Positions 10,115-22,828 of a stretch of DNA of 64,000 bases are shown piece by piece. Each line of letters opens with the position of its first letter. Positions within the stretch are counted from its first letter, which is position 1. Under the pieces are notes generated by a model, which saw nothing but the letters and a program-made list of their open reading frames with translations, did no database searches and was not told the origin of the DNA. Both the position numbers and the translations under genes were made by a program. This stretch comes from Lantana camara (lineage: Eukaryota > Streptophyta > Magnoliopsida > Lamiales > Verbenaceae). The stretch covers positions 78,280,501 through 78,344,500 of the forward strand of contig CM074858.1 in NCBI GenBank assembly GCA_037501455.1, given 5' to 3'.

Positions 10115-13100
10115 GGCAACTTTCAAAAACTTTCAAACGTGAAACATATTGAGCAGTACATAAATCAAAATCATCTACACGGGTTCAACTAATCCCAGCA
10201 CCTGTCCTAACCTGTCCCGAATAATCAAACATTCAAATCATAATTTCAAACCTGTACAAAACATATCTTATACGAAATTTACAGATTATATATCAGAACA
10301 AAATACTTAACAAACTGAAACGTGCAGACACATACTCAAAAGATACGACACACCGCCGCCTAGCACGAACTCCAATGCGAACCCAAACCAAAACCTGCCT
10401 TCTAAAACATAAAAGGGGGAGGGGTCAGTCCAAAGACTGAGCGAGGGGTTAACGCATGCACACTATACATATATATACAGAGCACAGCACGTTCAAAATC
10501 AAACTGTTCGTGAACCCGGGACTAGTTTTTGCACACCAAAACCTTTATCTCGTGATAATATGTATACGGGGTGACTTATCAAAACAGAACGAACAAAGCT
10601 CAACTTATACACAATTCAAAGCATACGCACAAACCCAAGCAGACTTAGCACACGTACCGGAACATAACTTATTAGGTTAATAGCGGATCAAATTTTATCT
10701 TAATTTAAGAATCTACCCCCGTTTCACGAACTTATGACAAACGGACAGACAGAACACTCTTACTCATACCAAAGCAAAACTCATAAAACAATCCCACCTT
10801 CACACCATTGGGGAAGAGAGGTGCCCCTCTCAACCCACCACAGAACGAAACATGTGAACCGGAGGATCCCACCCGGTTCCTTCAACGGCCAGCCAAAATG
10901 CGCTCCGTCGGCATACCAGAACTAAGTCTCCCGTTGGTGGAGAAGTGCACAGGGGTCGTAACTGGCGACCCCATGGTCGTCCCGGGTCTCCCTTACCCAC
11001 AACTCTGGGGCGCATCACACAGATAAACAGACATATATCGGGTACTCAACCCGCCATACACAGACAGACAGACATATCTCATGCATATTGTGCTTATCAT
11101 ATCACACGTACATATCACACACACTGACCTCGAAATCATAACAGAACTGAGACAAAACATACATAGGCTCATACATAGCGTTTCGTACTTTTCAAATCAA
11201 ATCATATGACAAAACCAGCAAAATACGTACTTCGCACATATCTACATATACATAAGGCTTATAAACCGCATGCATTCGAAAACGAGCACGTTGCAATAGG
11301 GTATAACTATATCCTAACCTCACCTGGTACCAAACACAGCCGAACACAAAGCAGAAGGTCCACCCCGGAACCTGCACGACTCACTTGTCACCACCCCGGG
11401 TGCACTTGAACCAACTGAACACACAAACACAACACAACACAAGGCTCAGACTCAAACTCAGACAACCACACAGAGACGCACGGCAATGCTCAAGCACTTA
11501 TGAGATGCAATCACATAAGCAGGTTTCAAATTCATATCAATTACTTATAAAATAATTCATTATATAACTCCGAGAAATCATATTAACTCATATATTGTAT
11601 AACCAATATACATTCGTGTAATTAAACCATTCTTACATGCAAAGGTTTCTAATTTAATCATATAAGTCTCATTCAACTCAAATATCGCATAATAGGATTA
11701 TTTAAAATTAGATAATTAGCCTACATTACAAAGTTAGAAATTAAATCATCCAAGACATACTAATTCCATTCTTACTAAATCATAAATTGCATAACAAATT
11801 CTTATATCATATAATAAATTCCAATTCAATTTAAGCGATTAGACTAATTAAAAGATTCAAGCTTAGGCGTAATAATTTCTCTTAATCGAAATCATAATTA
11901 GCATATTTATTTATCAATCGACAAGGATCAATTAATTGAAGTCATACAATTTATATGTTTAGCGAAATTACACATACACCCCATTTCAAGAAAGACAAAT
12001 AGCTCAAATTCGATATATCGGAGTTCAAATGGCATATCAAAGTATCAATACATTTCATAATTCATTTAATACATGATTTCGTATACATTAGAATTCATAT
12101 TGATCAACGAATCAAACAATTAACAATTTATCGCAATTAAAACAATTAATTTCAAATATTCAAATTACACAAAATAAATCACAACAAATCAACCGGGCAT
12201 CCGATTGACAAACTGTCCGAAGGTCGCCGGAGCACCATCACCGGAGCCTCCGGAACAGTGGCGGGCCGCCGCTCGGCCGCCGCCGGAGCGTGCCGGAAAA
12301 ATCCCAAAAAATCAACCGTGCAAGGATTCCTCGTGCTCAATCCAATTCCTCGATCAATGTCTGCAAATTCCAAGTCAATTGTCTCCAATTTCAAAACCAA
12401 GAATACGAAAACCCTAGATTCTTCAAACTTCAATTACTTTCAAACCAGTGAACCAAAATGAGATCCGAAAGAGGCATCGGCTTACCCATGACGAGGTTTA
12501 CGAAAACCCTAAGCTTTCTTGCCGGAAAAATCCCCGGAGGTGGCGCCGCCGCTGCACCGCCACCAATTGGCCGAATCAAGAGTCGTGTGATCAACCACTA
12601 GTTCTCGTCGTTCCAAACAACTTTCGTGAAGGGCCCGAGGCCAAAAGATGACCGAAAAAGGCCCCCGTTGGCCGCCAAAGATTCTACCGCCACTCCCATC
12701 GCCGGAACCACCACCTACGGCCAAAATTCGGTGAAAACGATGCCGGAAATGGACTCAGGGGGTCGAAAAAGGGTAGAAAACACCAACCTTCGTCGAAAAA
12801 GGGTACCGGAGCGCCACCGTGACACTGTTCACGATGCGGCGGCGTGAGCTTCAGGCGGCGCGTGCGCCGCCGTCCGGTGGCCATTGGGCTCGCCGCCAAC
12901 GTCCCACGCTGCGCCAGGAGCTCCTTTATCTGGGTAGGGGGCGCGTGTCATCGGTTGGTGTGTGACTAAAAATGGCCAATATCTCCGCCGTCGGTCATCG
13001 GTTGTTCGAGTTCTTGGTACGGTTGTGACCGCGTCGTCGAGATAATCGAAATGGACTATTGGTTCGTCGAATTCCGTCCAGAAACGAGTGAGTTCCGGGT

Positions 13101-13512
13101 TGTGCATGAAATCACACCTTCGAGTGTGTGTGTGCATCATTTTTCGGCTGGGGGGGAAGAGAGAGATAGAGCTGCTCAGTTATGTCACATTAAACGAGGA
13201 TCCGGGTGGTTTATCACGGGTCCTCGCGCGAAAAACAAACGGTTGAAGGGGCAAACGACATCAGAATTAAACAAACTCAGAGTCAACGGACTCATTTCGA
13301 TGCCCCGAACGCGCAGAAGGGGTCAAAATGGTCAAAATCTCGCTCGAACGATAAATGACCGAAAAACCCCTAAAAGGAGAAAATTACAAAAAGGCCCCTA
13401 AACTCATAAAGAGTTCAAAATAGGGCCGAGCAAAATACAAAATCACATAATTAAACACATAAAAAGGTTGAAATGAGGCGTACCTTATAAGTCGGATGAA
13501 CGGGATGTTACA
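10115..13512 (-). repeat. Remainder of a minus-oriented Gypsy LTR (host of element 1)
   Basis: The left part resembles 27290-27966 (shared blocks CAAAAACTTTC, CCTGTCCTAACCTGTCCCGA and the GTCAGTCCAAAGACTGA region), so both belong to one LTR family. The end CGGGATGTTACA at 13512 is the LTR terminus. Element 1 sits about 190 bp inside it, and its outer end lies left of the window. Positions 12220-12900 are GC-rich with CCGGAG-type repeats and open frames lacking recognisable domains. The other stretches are AT-rich. Confidence 0.75.
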
Positions 13513-13621
13513 TGTGGTCTTCCGTTCGCTTAGACTTGGGCTCGTGTATGGACTTCCCATTTCAGATGCGGGTTCGGGTCTAGGTGCGAGGGATGTGGTG
13601 GCCCGCGCTCCGGGTGCTACA
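13513..13621 (+). repeat. 3' terminal 109 bp of a plus-oriented Gypsy LTR
   Basis: The segment carries the usual LTR tail words (CGTTCGCTT, a GGGTCTAGGTGCGAGGGATGTGG block, and the terminus GGGTGCTACA), closely like the tail of the solo LTR at 6760-6855 and of the element 3 LTR at 21788-21887. The preceding LTR (ending 13512) is inserted in it; the rest lies left of the window. Confidence 0.75.
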
Positions 13622-14670
13622 ATTTTCATTAGGTTTTACGTGGCCCGGCGAGTGGGCGTACATTATCTCCAACCAACACCTATTCTAATTCATTAAACAT
13701 TCTTTCTTTATTTCATGCATTACATTCTTTCGTTCACATTCATGATCATTTACTCCTTTTTCCTCCGGGTTGGTGGCGGGTTTGTGACGCCCGACCACCC
13801 ATTCATTGACGAAAAGGGGTTACATGAGTCCCCTAGTGGCACTCAGCTCCGATTCCTCGCTAATCTCCTGGCGAGGTCCGGTATCACCGTAGTTTGGTTG
13901 GAACTCGAGTAAGGGATCCCCGTCGGCCCATGCCTCCCTGGATAGCCACTTACCCCAAGTTCCTGGGCCCCATTATGTGCATTCATTCATTCATTCTCGC
14001 CGAAACATATGGTAGGATTCATAAATTAAAGGCTTTACGTTGCAATCATTTACTCTTAAAACGACTCTATATACATATAACAAATTTTGGCCGAAATCTT
14101 TACACGTTGAAGGTATATAGGGTCATTTAAATAAATAGAAGGGAAATCCACCTTAGAACGACAAAAGAAGAGCACAAGAGCCTCAAAGACCGGCCTCGTC
14201 TCCAACTGGATCAAAATCTGTGCAAGAAAGGTGAAGTGAGACTCCAAATGACCATATAAGACGCTCGGCAATGTAATGATCATGGCATGAGTGCATAAAG
14301 GAGGATATCATTATAAACACGTTCATGTGCACGATTAATGCATTTAAATCATATAAACAAGCCACTTATTCGTTCAAGGAAGCGTTTATAATCATTCAAG
14401 TCATGCATTTCATATTTCATATCAAATTAATCCAATGAATTCAAATAACGATCATAGCACATATTCTATCACATTTACAATTAAAGAATAGACAAACAAA
14501 TATATTTGAATCAAGATCGTAAATTAAAAACATGATATAGATAATAATTAAATTCTATAATTGAAATAAATTAAATAATACATAATATATATATATAATA
14601 AATCATGCAATTAAAATGACATTTAATATCATATCTAAATATATATATGAATACACCTAACATATAATAC

Positions 14671-14724
<54 letters not shown>

Positions 14725-14840
14725 CATACGTATATACACACACACACCATTAATGCATGCATTTATATAAACAAATCCATGCATGCAATACACTACACAA
14801 AGTACATGCATATATATAATGCCTCTCTTTACAAAATGGG

Positions 14841-14925
14841 CGCGGCCGCGACGGCATTACAGAAGCAAAATGGGCATTCGGCCGTGGCCGCGACATAAAT
14901 TCAACATACAAGCTGCGCGGCCGCG
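14841..14925. repeat. Cluster of three CGCGGCCGCG-type palindromes
   Basis: Perfect CGCGGCCGCG palindromes lie at 14841-14850 and 14916-14925, and CGGCC-GT-GGCCG at 14879-14890. The surroundings are AT-rich. Position within the LTR matches the hairpin cluster of the related element 5 LTR, but the stem sequence is unrelated. Confidence 0.75.
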
Positions 14926-15465
14926 ATGCTGCTTACAGCAGGAATTAAATCGCAACAAACATGGTAAAAACAGAGCATAAACCAAGTCCAATCCCCTCCC
15001 ACATGATTAGGTAAGATTAAGCAGCAAGAAAACTAAGATTTCAGTCCCAAAACAACAACTAAACATGCCTCAAACGCAACCATACGAGAGGAAGAGATAT
15101 AAAAGTTCATTGAAACCCATTTCAACCAAGTTTCATTAATGGCAACTCCACCAATTCTCAACTACCACAAAATACGTATCCATGAATGCAATAAGGGAGT
15201 TAATATGATCACTTTCATGCTTTCAATCAATCAAAACCACCAAGGATTCAAAGAGATCAAGAAATTGCTTCATAACCTAACTATTCATTCATCTTCTCAA
15301 AACTCCATAAATATAAGCTCAAAATTAGGGATGCATGGGTCAAAATGACCAAAAATGAATGTATATTACCATCCTAAACTCACCTTGTGAATTGGATGAA
15401 GGTTGGAAGAGATTTGAGCTCCAAAATCTCCAAAAATGGCAAGGTGACGGGAAAACTGGAGAGCC

Positions 15466-15482
15466 GGGGGGGGGGGGGGGGG
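15466..15482. repeat. Poly-G tract (17 G)
   Basis: An uninterrupted run of 17 guanines lies in an otherwise mixed LTR segment. It could form a quadruplex, and it is also a place where assembly length errors are likely. Confidence 0.85.
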
Positions 15483-16294
15483 TTTGCTGAAATTCTCTAA
15501 GTGTGGCGGGTTGGTTTGATTTGGGGTGGTTAAGGTCTGTTAGAGGGTTGAGTTAGGGTTCCAGGGAATCAAACCATGGTTAATTTGGTCACGGTTTGTG
15601 AAAGATATGGCCATTTTAGTGAGCTATGGCAGTTTTGACGAACGTAGCACTTTTCGATTGAATTCCGGATGTTCAAATGATTTTGGAAAAATATGAGGCT
15701 AAGTTCATTAAACTCGAATTTTCGTTACGAGTTCAGCGAAGTTGACGGAACTCGATTCCGAGTTCCCGAGCTCAAGATATCACATACGGAACGAAGGGTG
15801 CGCTAATTGCTCGTTAGCCCCCAATTTGGATTCCAAGAACAAAATAATTTCGAAACTAATGTAAATGAACCCGAAAAAATGAAACGAGCATATATTCATA
15901 TTCATAACACGTATATCTCCAACATATTAAATTTTCACGAAATTTCGATATCAAATCATATAAGAACGAAACGCGTTTATAACACTCATGAGCAATGCAT
16001 AATTAAATTCAAAGAATTTCATAATATATATCAAAAATTAAATTCATATTTAAATAAATAACGAGGTGCATGAATTAAATATACATTATATCAAAGTGTA
16101 CAAGTTAATTTAATTTAAAGTCAAAGTGCACGAAATAAATTGAATTTTAATATTAATTAACTTGAGATATAAATAATTAATATTTTAACATTTAATATAA
16201 AATTAAATATACAATTCACTTATAAACAATTAATTCGCACAATTTGGTAAATACATAAGTCATACCTGTACGGCTGAAAAGTCGGGGCGTCACA

Positions 16295-16344
16295 AACCCA
16301 CTCGTGACATCATACATGACCTATCGGGAAAACGGGGTGTCACA
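16295..16344 (-). repeat. 50-bp terminus of another minus-oriented LTR
   Basis: It ends ACGGGGTGTCACA, an LTR-type terminus, directly after the LTR end at 16294. It is best explained as the outer LTR into which the 13622-16294 LTR was inserted 50 bp from its end. The fragment is short, so the call is tentative. Confidence 0.5.
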
Positions 16345-16754
16345 ATGTATCTATATAAAATGGTTTTTAAACATACCTATTATTTATGATTTATTACCAT
16401 ATACACAAAATACCATTTTATCATATCCCTTTTTAAAGGGAAAAATACTTTTATGCCAGAATCAATTTTTTACTAGGACGATATATACTTTAAGTCCACC
16501 TTATCAAAACATTGGTTGCTGATAAGTAAGCAAAATACTTTATCCTTATTACTATTATTGGCCCCTCTGTATCTGTATCGAGCAATTACCCGAAAGGTAT
16601 CGGGCCGAGGGTATTGTTGGTGATCCAGACTGCCACCAACTCTTGGTAGTGGTTTAATTGGAGGTTAGTTAATCCATGCCAAGAGATAAGGGAGATGTAC
16701 GATCTCCCAGGGAGTGGTATGAGCTCACAATTATCGTCAGTGCTACTACGGGTA
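16345..16754. other. Unassigned LTR-like DNA
   Basis: No gene is seen. The stretch 16560-16750 (GAGGGTATT, GTCAGTGCTACTACGGG and similar words) looks like the middle of a Gypsy LTR, but I cannot tie it to a particular copy. Confidence 0.4.
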
Positions 16755-17899
16755 TGTAGCACCCGGAACGCTAGCTAGCCACATCCTCCGCACTACAGTC
16801 CAATCCACATATGGAACAAGCACCCATACATGAATCAAGCCTAATAAATAAATTAAAACATAAAATAAAACATAAATTAAACTAATTAAAATATTAAAAA
16901 AATAAGAAAACTAACCTTATTCTAGAGAGAGAGGGACATGTGTTTTGGCTGGTTTAAGGGAGCAAATGAGACCTCAAACCACTTATTTATAGTTGTTGGG
17001 AAGGACTAGAGTGCAAATAATATTTATTTTAGGGACTTGAGGTGGGGTATTTTATGAAATTTCCAGAAATAGGTCTCCTTCTTTACATAATTGTCACAGC
17101 TAGGGTATTCTGGTAATTTCACCTCTTTCCTGCATATTTTTGGAGTTGGAAAAGTTTCCAAGAGCTAGGAAATAAAATTAGCTTCAAAACGGTTACTCAC
17201 GGGTCGAAATCGGACGTACGATTTAAAAGTTATAAGCTCCGGAAGATAGGATTTTCTTGAATTTTGAAAATTATTTTAATTATGAAATAAATACGTAGAG
17301 TATGATTTGAAGGTCCAAAAAGCTTTCCAAAAGTGTAGGAAAAATCGAGGAACGTTATGGTGATGACCTCAAGGGTTAAATCATCCTATCGAAGGAAATA
17401 TATTCTACCAACGGAAATTTTTATTTGAAAATAAATTCTTAAATTGCTCCGGACACATAAACAAAACCTCAAAGCATTGAAAAGAGAGTTGAAAAATCCT
17501 AAGAAAGTAGGTATAGGTTCTTTGAGGTCTCTCGAATAAAATGGCGTAGTGCTGGTTCGGAAAATGAATAGTACTTTTGATAAAATTTCCCAAAATACCC
17601 CTAATGATTAAGAAAGGATTTCGAAGCTTGGAAAACATGTTCATTTGATTGGGAAACATGAGTTATGAACCTCTAGGGTTCCAATGAGATGCTAGGACAA
17701 GGTAGGATCGGGAAATGAATAGTAAATTTGGTTCGTGTTAAGGAAATCCCCCTTAAAACATAATACGACTAATGAATGCACATTGTTCACATGAGAATGC
17801 AATGCATGAACATTTGTAAAGGTGAACCAAGGTATATAAACGTATTCTTGTTCTCTTTGATTTACTGTTTCCAGGTAGGTCATAATACGGGCTGTTACA
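16755..17899 (-). repeat. Short (1145 bp) minus-oriented LTR inserted in an integrase gene
   Basis: It starts TGTAGCACCCGG and ends CGGGCTGTTACA, both LTR termini. The right flank is Gypsy integrase coding DNA and the left flank is unrelated. The adjoining 5-mers (GGGTA left, AATCT right) do not match, so the simple solo-LTR reading needs a later deletion or recombination on one side. The interior is AT-rich without genes. Confidence 0.65.
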
Positions 17900-18071
17900 A
17901 ATCTCGGCCAACTTTCGAATCTTGTAAGACAATCGGAACGGTAGAAAATGAGCAGACTTTGTTAATCGGTCCACAATCACCCAAATACCATCATAGCCAC
18001 CTTTCACTCTTGGTAAGCCGGATATAAAATCCATCATACTTGTTCCCACTTCCACTCAGGAATAGGTAACG
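17900..18071 (-). pseudogene. Gypsy integrase core fragment
   Basis: On the minus strand the frame reads MMDFISGLPRVKGGYDGIW followed by [14 protein letters not shown], the start of the integrase catalytic core (first catalytic Asp in MDF). A one-base shift separates it from the upstream PEWKWEQ motif. The 172-bp fragment is cut on the left by the LTR ending at 17899 and on the right by the LTR starting at 18072. The rest of its element is not in the window. It is a dead relic showing the host element of both insertions. Confidence 0.85.
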
Positions 18072-19007
18072 TGTAACATCCCGCTCGCTCGTCCGTACAG
18101 GTACGCCACTTCGAGACTTTTATAAGCGCATTTAAATTAATTTAATTATGCAAATACGTGTTATTTTAATGATTATGTGATTATTTGAATTTATTTGAAT
18201 TAATTGATACATTTATAAATTGAATATTTAAATGTTTTTAAGTTTTTAAACTTGTTTTTAATTCGTTTGAGTTTCAACTCGTTTCGAAATTTCGTGAAAA
18301 TTTGATATGCATGAATTATACGTGTTATGAATTCATTTATGTGTTGGTTTTAGTTTTTCGGACTTGTTTATATGGTAATGCACCATAGTTTATTTGTTGG
18401 GGACTCGAGGGCCTAACTAGTTTTAGCGCGCCTTGTGTTCCGGAATTTATATCTTGAGCTCGGGAATTTGGATTCGAATTCCGGAAGTGACACCGGACTC
18501 GTAACGAAGATTGGGAACTAAGGAACCTAGCCTTGTATTTTTCTAAGGCCGTTTGATCCTTCGAATTTCGCCCGAAACGTGATTCCCGCGCAGATTTACC
18601 ACCCTTTACCGTTTTGCCCGTAATTTTTTCGGTTTAACTCCGTTTGACCCGATTCTTGAACTTATTTCTTCCAAAACCACCCACCTAACATCCCACTTGC
18701 CCTTTTCCCTCATTTTCAGCAGCTCCAGGACCGAGAGAGAAAGGGAAAGAAGAAGGGAGAAGAATTCCCGTCACTATTCACCCAAGCCGGATTTTGAGCT
18801 CGTTCGACCTTCATTTTTCATCAAATCGAAGAGGTAAGCACATATTCTTGATGTACATCTTATCCCCTTTCATTTCAGACCTCTTTTGCTTGCTTTCATG
18901 GAGTTTTGGGGCTGATTTGGGTGGTCATATGAATAGTAGCGGGTTTATGTTCATTCCTTGATATCTTGCTCGTTTTTTATCCGATTCTTGATCCGTGAAG
19001 TGCTACG
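18072..19007 (+). repeat. First 936 bp of a plus-oriented Gypsy LTR, interrupted by element 3
   Basis: It begins TGTAACATCCCGC and shares the U3 block (TATCTTGAGCTCGGGAA...TTCCGGAAG, 18427-18505) with the element 3 LTR, but is clearly a diverged family member. Element 3 begins at 19008 after CTACG. The remainder of this LTR should lie right of element 3 but is not found, so it was lost in a deletion near 27107-28419. Confidence 0.8.
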
Positions 19008-21887
19008 TGTAACATCCCGACCTTCCGGATCTACAGGTATGCATTTACGGGGTGTTAATTGTGCTTTTATTTATTTAATTATGCCTTTTATTACTTTTAA
19101 TGTTCTTAATTAATTAAACTTACTTGTTTAATTGCTATTTGAATTTTGAACGTTTATGTTCTTTTCTTTGTATTTTGTTTCTTGCGTGCCCTTCTTTGAT
19201 TCCGACTTTTATGAATTCTTGATATACGTGACCTATGTGAGTTATTTACGTGTTAGCATGCTCGTTTGGTGTTTCGGGTCTTGTTTGGTGTGGCTTTGTG
19301 CTCGTTTTGTTTTTCGAAACATAGAGGATGGTTAAAGAGCATTTAGCGCACCTCGGGTTCCGGGCGGCGTATCTTGAGCTAGGGAATTCGGATTCAAATT
19401 CCGGAAGAGGCGTTGGACTCGTGACGAGATTTGAAAGCTTTGGAACCTACCCTCATATTTTTCTAAGCCCATTTGGACCCTCGAAAATCGACCGGAACGA
19501 GCCCTTATTGCATGAAAGCCCTCCTTCGTTGACTAGTCAATACTTAACCAAACCCTCCCTTAACCTTGGTTAATGACCTAAACTCAGCATATACTCTCTC
19601 TCCCTCTCCCTCTCCCATCTCGTGTAAACCACCCCCAAGAAACAAGAAAAGTTCCCCAAATTCAGCTCCAAAGAGAAACTAAGGAAGAAGATAGAGCACT
19701 ATTGCAATTTGAAGGTTTTGGCCAATCTACTCCTCCTTTTCTTCTCAAATTTTGAAGGTAAGCATATTTTTAAGTTCTCCAAGCTTGTATGGTTCTATTA
19801 AGTGTAATATGTTGAGCTTTATCTTTGAATTTCATCAGTATGAGCATACCACATGAATAGTAAGGGTTTTGTGGGTTTTGAGTTCTCTAGCATGTTTCCT
19901 TGTGATTTATTTGAGCTTGATGCATGATTATGATTCCTTAATCATCCCTTTTGAGTTGTATGGACTTGTTTCAAGTGTTGGAGTTGATTGCATCAATCCA
20001 CTATTTATGTTCTTGAAGTTTTAGAAGAGTTATGCTTGTGTATTGGTTCCTTTTCATTCCTATAAGTTGCTGCTCGATTTGATCAAGTTTGGTGGAGTTT
20101 TTATGTTGTTTTGTTGCCTTACTTCATGTCCTAACATGCCTAGATGAGTTGGTTTTGGATTGGGAAGGTTTGCAGGGCTGAACAGGGGTGAAACCACCAT
20201 TTCTCGCGACTGGAATGGTCTCCCCGGGCGGGGAGATGAGCTTTGGGTACGATCGTACCTTACACGCTATCCTTCTCGAGGATTTCTTTTGTTGATTCCG
20301 TTGCTTTTCTTAGCTTTCTTGTCTTGTATATGACTTGTTTTATACCCTCGTTTGTGAATTATGATCTTATATGCAATGTATGCTCTCGTATAACTTAAGT
20401 GTGAATTTGTTTTATGTCCTTTGCATCATGAACATACATATGCGTTTACCGAGCGTCAATGTGGTTCATTTTGAGTCTAAGAGTATCCCTTTTGTTGCTT
20501 GTTTTGTTCAGAGGTTCTTCCCGTGGACGACGAGGTTGCCCCCTAGGTGCCCGGTTACTTTCTTTTGTTTCCGTTAGCGGTGTTAAGGTGAGGTTTTATT
20601 TCTTTTAGTTATTTGACGTAGAACCCCTATATGGTTTGAAGCCTCGCATGCGAAATACGTGTATTATATGATAAATAAGTGTAAGATATGTATCTTGAGG
20701 GCTTGTCCCATTTTGTCATATGATCTTGAAAACGCTTTGTACAAGTATATAAGCTATTTTGCCTTTGTTTTGAAAGTCTTTGATTAAGCGTGTATGTGTA
20801 AGCGAGATAGGTGGCTTTGAAAGATAAGCGTTGATCTTTGTGTGGTTTGTGTGATATGTTTGGGCCCCGGAGAATGGTATGGTAATCTCGGGTCAACCGC
20901 GGGGTTGCCGAGCTCTTCCATCAACATTTTCCCTTTGAGAGACTCACCCAACTTCGGGAGGTTTGGAGAAGGGTGTTTCTCTTGAGCCGGCGGAGGCAAC
21001 CGTCGAAGGTTTCAAGGTCGTAATTAAGCCTTGTCTCTTGTGATTTTTGGATAGTTAGGGCCGTCAACCCTTCTATCACCCGGTGTGAAGGTTGGATTTT
21101 GTTTTGTTTTGCTTTGTTTTGTCCCTTTGTTTATGGAAGTTTGGAGATGTGACTCGTACTCGCCGAGTTAGTGGATCTTGTACAATTTATGGAATGGGAA
21201 ATGATTTATAAGTGCTTAAAACTTATTGTTTGGCCTCCGGCCCTTGTTTTCTCTAAAGTATGTATATATCTATAACACGGGAAAACACTTTGGCTTACAA
21301 AAACCATTCTCGGTCCATGGAGTCTTTATATTGTTAAGTGTTATGCTCTATATGTATATCGGGTGTGTGAGTCTAACCCCCTCACTAGTCTTTAGGACTA
21401 ACCCTCGTTGTTTTTCCTTCTTTTCCCCCTTTCTTTTGAGTTGCAGGTACATTGGAGTCAAGCTAGGCGGCAAGAGTCTGTCGAGTTATCTTGTGGTGTA
21501 GCTCGGGTCTTATCCATTTGTTTTTGGATTATGTACCTTACCCCCTTTTTGCACTTTTGATTTTTGTTCTTGATTACTCATGCTATTTTGGCCCCGGATG
21601 GGCATTGTATATGATGTGTATATACATATTTGTTCTCATAGTTTATCTTGACAACTTAAACCCTCATATGTTATGATTTGAGATCTTGGGATTTATGTAT
21701 GCATGTTTACGCTTCCGCTACTCTCGTTTTAATTTGCTCAGTTCTTGAGGGTCTAGGCTGCCTAGCGAGGGTGTTTTGTGTGTCTCCCGTTCGCTATGGT
21801 TTGATTCGGGTGCGAACCCTCCATTTCGTTACACGGGTTAGACCTTAGTGCGGGGGATGTGGCGCCCTTCGCTCCGGGGGTGTTACA
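19008..21887 (+). repeat. 5' LTR of element 3
   Basis: This 2880-bp unit runs from TGTAACATCC to GGGGGTGTTACA. The U3 block shared with other LTRs is at 19341-19424. Three palindromes lie at 20196-20259. A CTCACTAGTCTTTAGGACTA segment near 21381 and AGCTAGGCGG near 21463 are the usual U5-side words. No gene inside. Confidence 0.9.
20196..20259. repeat. Three consecutive hairpins/palindromes in the LTR
   Basis: ACCATTTC-8nt-GGAATGGT (20196-20219, one mismatch), TCTCCCC-GGGC-GGGGAGA (20219-20236, perfect) and GGTACGATCGTACC (20246-20259, perfect) are packed in 64 bp. All three have different stems. Confidence 0.85.
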
Positions 21888-21895
21888 TCCTTGCG

Positions 21896-21907
21896 TGGTA
21901 TCAGAGC
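21896..21907 (+). other. Primer binding site of element 3
   Basis: TGGTATCAGAGC, complementary to initiator tRNA-Met, lies 8 bases after the LTR end. Confidence 0.92.
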
Positions 21908-22093
21908 TCCTGGTTACAAAACCGAAGCTCTGGCGTCGTGTTGAGTTGTCTAGGTCGATCGGCTTAGGAGTATGTGATTCTTTGCATTCATTTGCATTTT
22001 ATGTGACTTATTTGTTTAAAGTGATGACGTTTGATCTCATGAACATGTACTGAACTTCATGCATCGATATTTCTTGAAATTGTGATTTTCAGA

Positions 22094-22828
22094 ATGCCTC
22101 CACGAAGAAGAGTGGATAGGTAGCAAACTCCGGATCTTAATGAACCGCCTCCACAAGGTCAAGGACCACCACCTCCACCTCCCTTGAATGCCGAAAATAT
22201 TGTACAGGCTCTCTTGAATCAGTTACAACAAAATCAGAGAAATAACCCTAATTGGGAGGGGCAAGAAGGACAAGTAACTCCAGCCTTCAAGGAGTTCAGG
22301 AACAATAACCCTCCTAAATGGTATGGAGGCGATGATATTAAAGCAAAGGAATGGTTGTCAGAAATTTCAGGAATATGGGAAATCTGCCCTGCTCCCTCAC
22401 ATGAGAAAGTCGTTTGCACGGCTCGGTTCATTCAAGGACCCACTTCAAATTGGCTCAAGTCTATGAGAGCCCGGTTGGAAAGAGAAGGAGAAGAATTCAA
22501 TTGGGAAAGTTTCACAAGAGAATTTCGCCACAAATATATTCCTCCGAGTGCCCGGGAGAGAAGACTCCAGGAATTCACGGAGTTGAGACAAGGAAACCGG
22601 ACAGTTGAGGACTACATCTTGGAATTTGAAAGGCTTGCTCCATATGCTCCCCACATCACAAATGATGATACTCAAAAGGCCCGAAATTTTATTCATGGAT
22701 TGAGATATGAAATTCAGAATGCTCTTAAAGCCGGTACTGTGGACACTTGGGAAAAGGCTACAAGGAAGGCCTTGAAAGTGGAAGCTAATAATACGAGATT
22801 GAGGCCCCCGGCTTATTCTTCGGGGTAA
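22094..22828 (+). pseudogene. gag: Gag (capsid part) of element 3, two stops
   Basis: The natural start is the ATG at 22094 (MPPRRRVDR), the same opening as Gag in element 6. A TAG follows at codon 10 (22121-22123) and a TAA closes this segment at 22826-22828, after which the frame continues unchanged. The body (from 22280) carries the plant retrotransposon Gag domain, with motifs NNPPKWYGGDD, WLSEISGIWE, the RFIQGPTSNWL region and FRHKYIPPSARERRLQEF. The product would be the structural capsid protein packaging element RNA. Both stops can be made from Gln codons by one C-to-T change each. Confidence 0.88.

Larger units (their letters stand above)
13622..16294 (-). repeat. Remainder of a minus-oriented Gypsy LTR related to that of element 5
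   Basis: It resembles 42490-45666: the shared blocks are TGGCCCGGCGAGTGGGCGT, the CTCGCTAA...GGCGAGG motif, the (AT)n tract, the leader with palindromes, the U3 block at 15724-15804 and the terminus AAGTCGGGGCGTCACA at 16294. It holds an (AT)n microsatellite near 14676-14725 and a 17-G homopolymer at 15466-15482. The outer end is outside the window. Confidence 0.78.

Noticed and set aside
12179..13401. Cluster of overlapping GC-rich ORFs as a possible host gene
   Set aside because: The stretch lies inside a continuous LTR bounded by its terminus at 13512, frames overlap on both strands, and no domain, intron or splice pattern was found.
14676..14725. (AT)n tract as a replication origin or matrix attachment element
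   Set aside because: A simple microsatellite also present in related LTRs; nothing beyond AT richness supports a function.
16755..17899. Clean solo LTR with target duplication
   Set aside because: Termini are good, but the flanking 5-mers do not match, so only an LTR fragment is reported.
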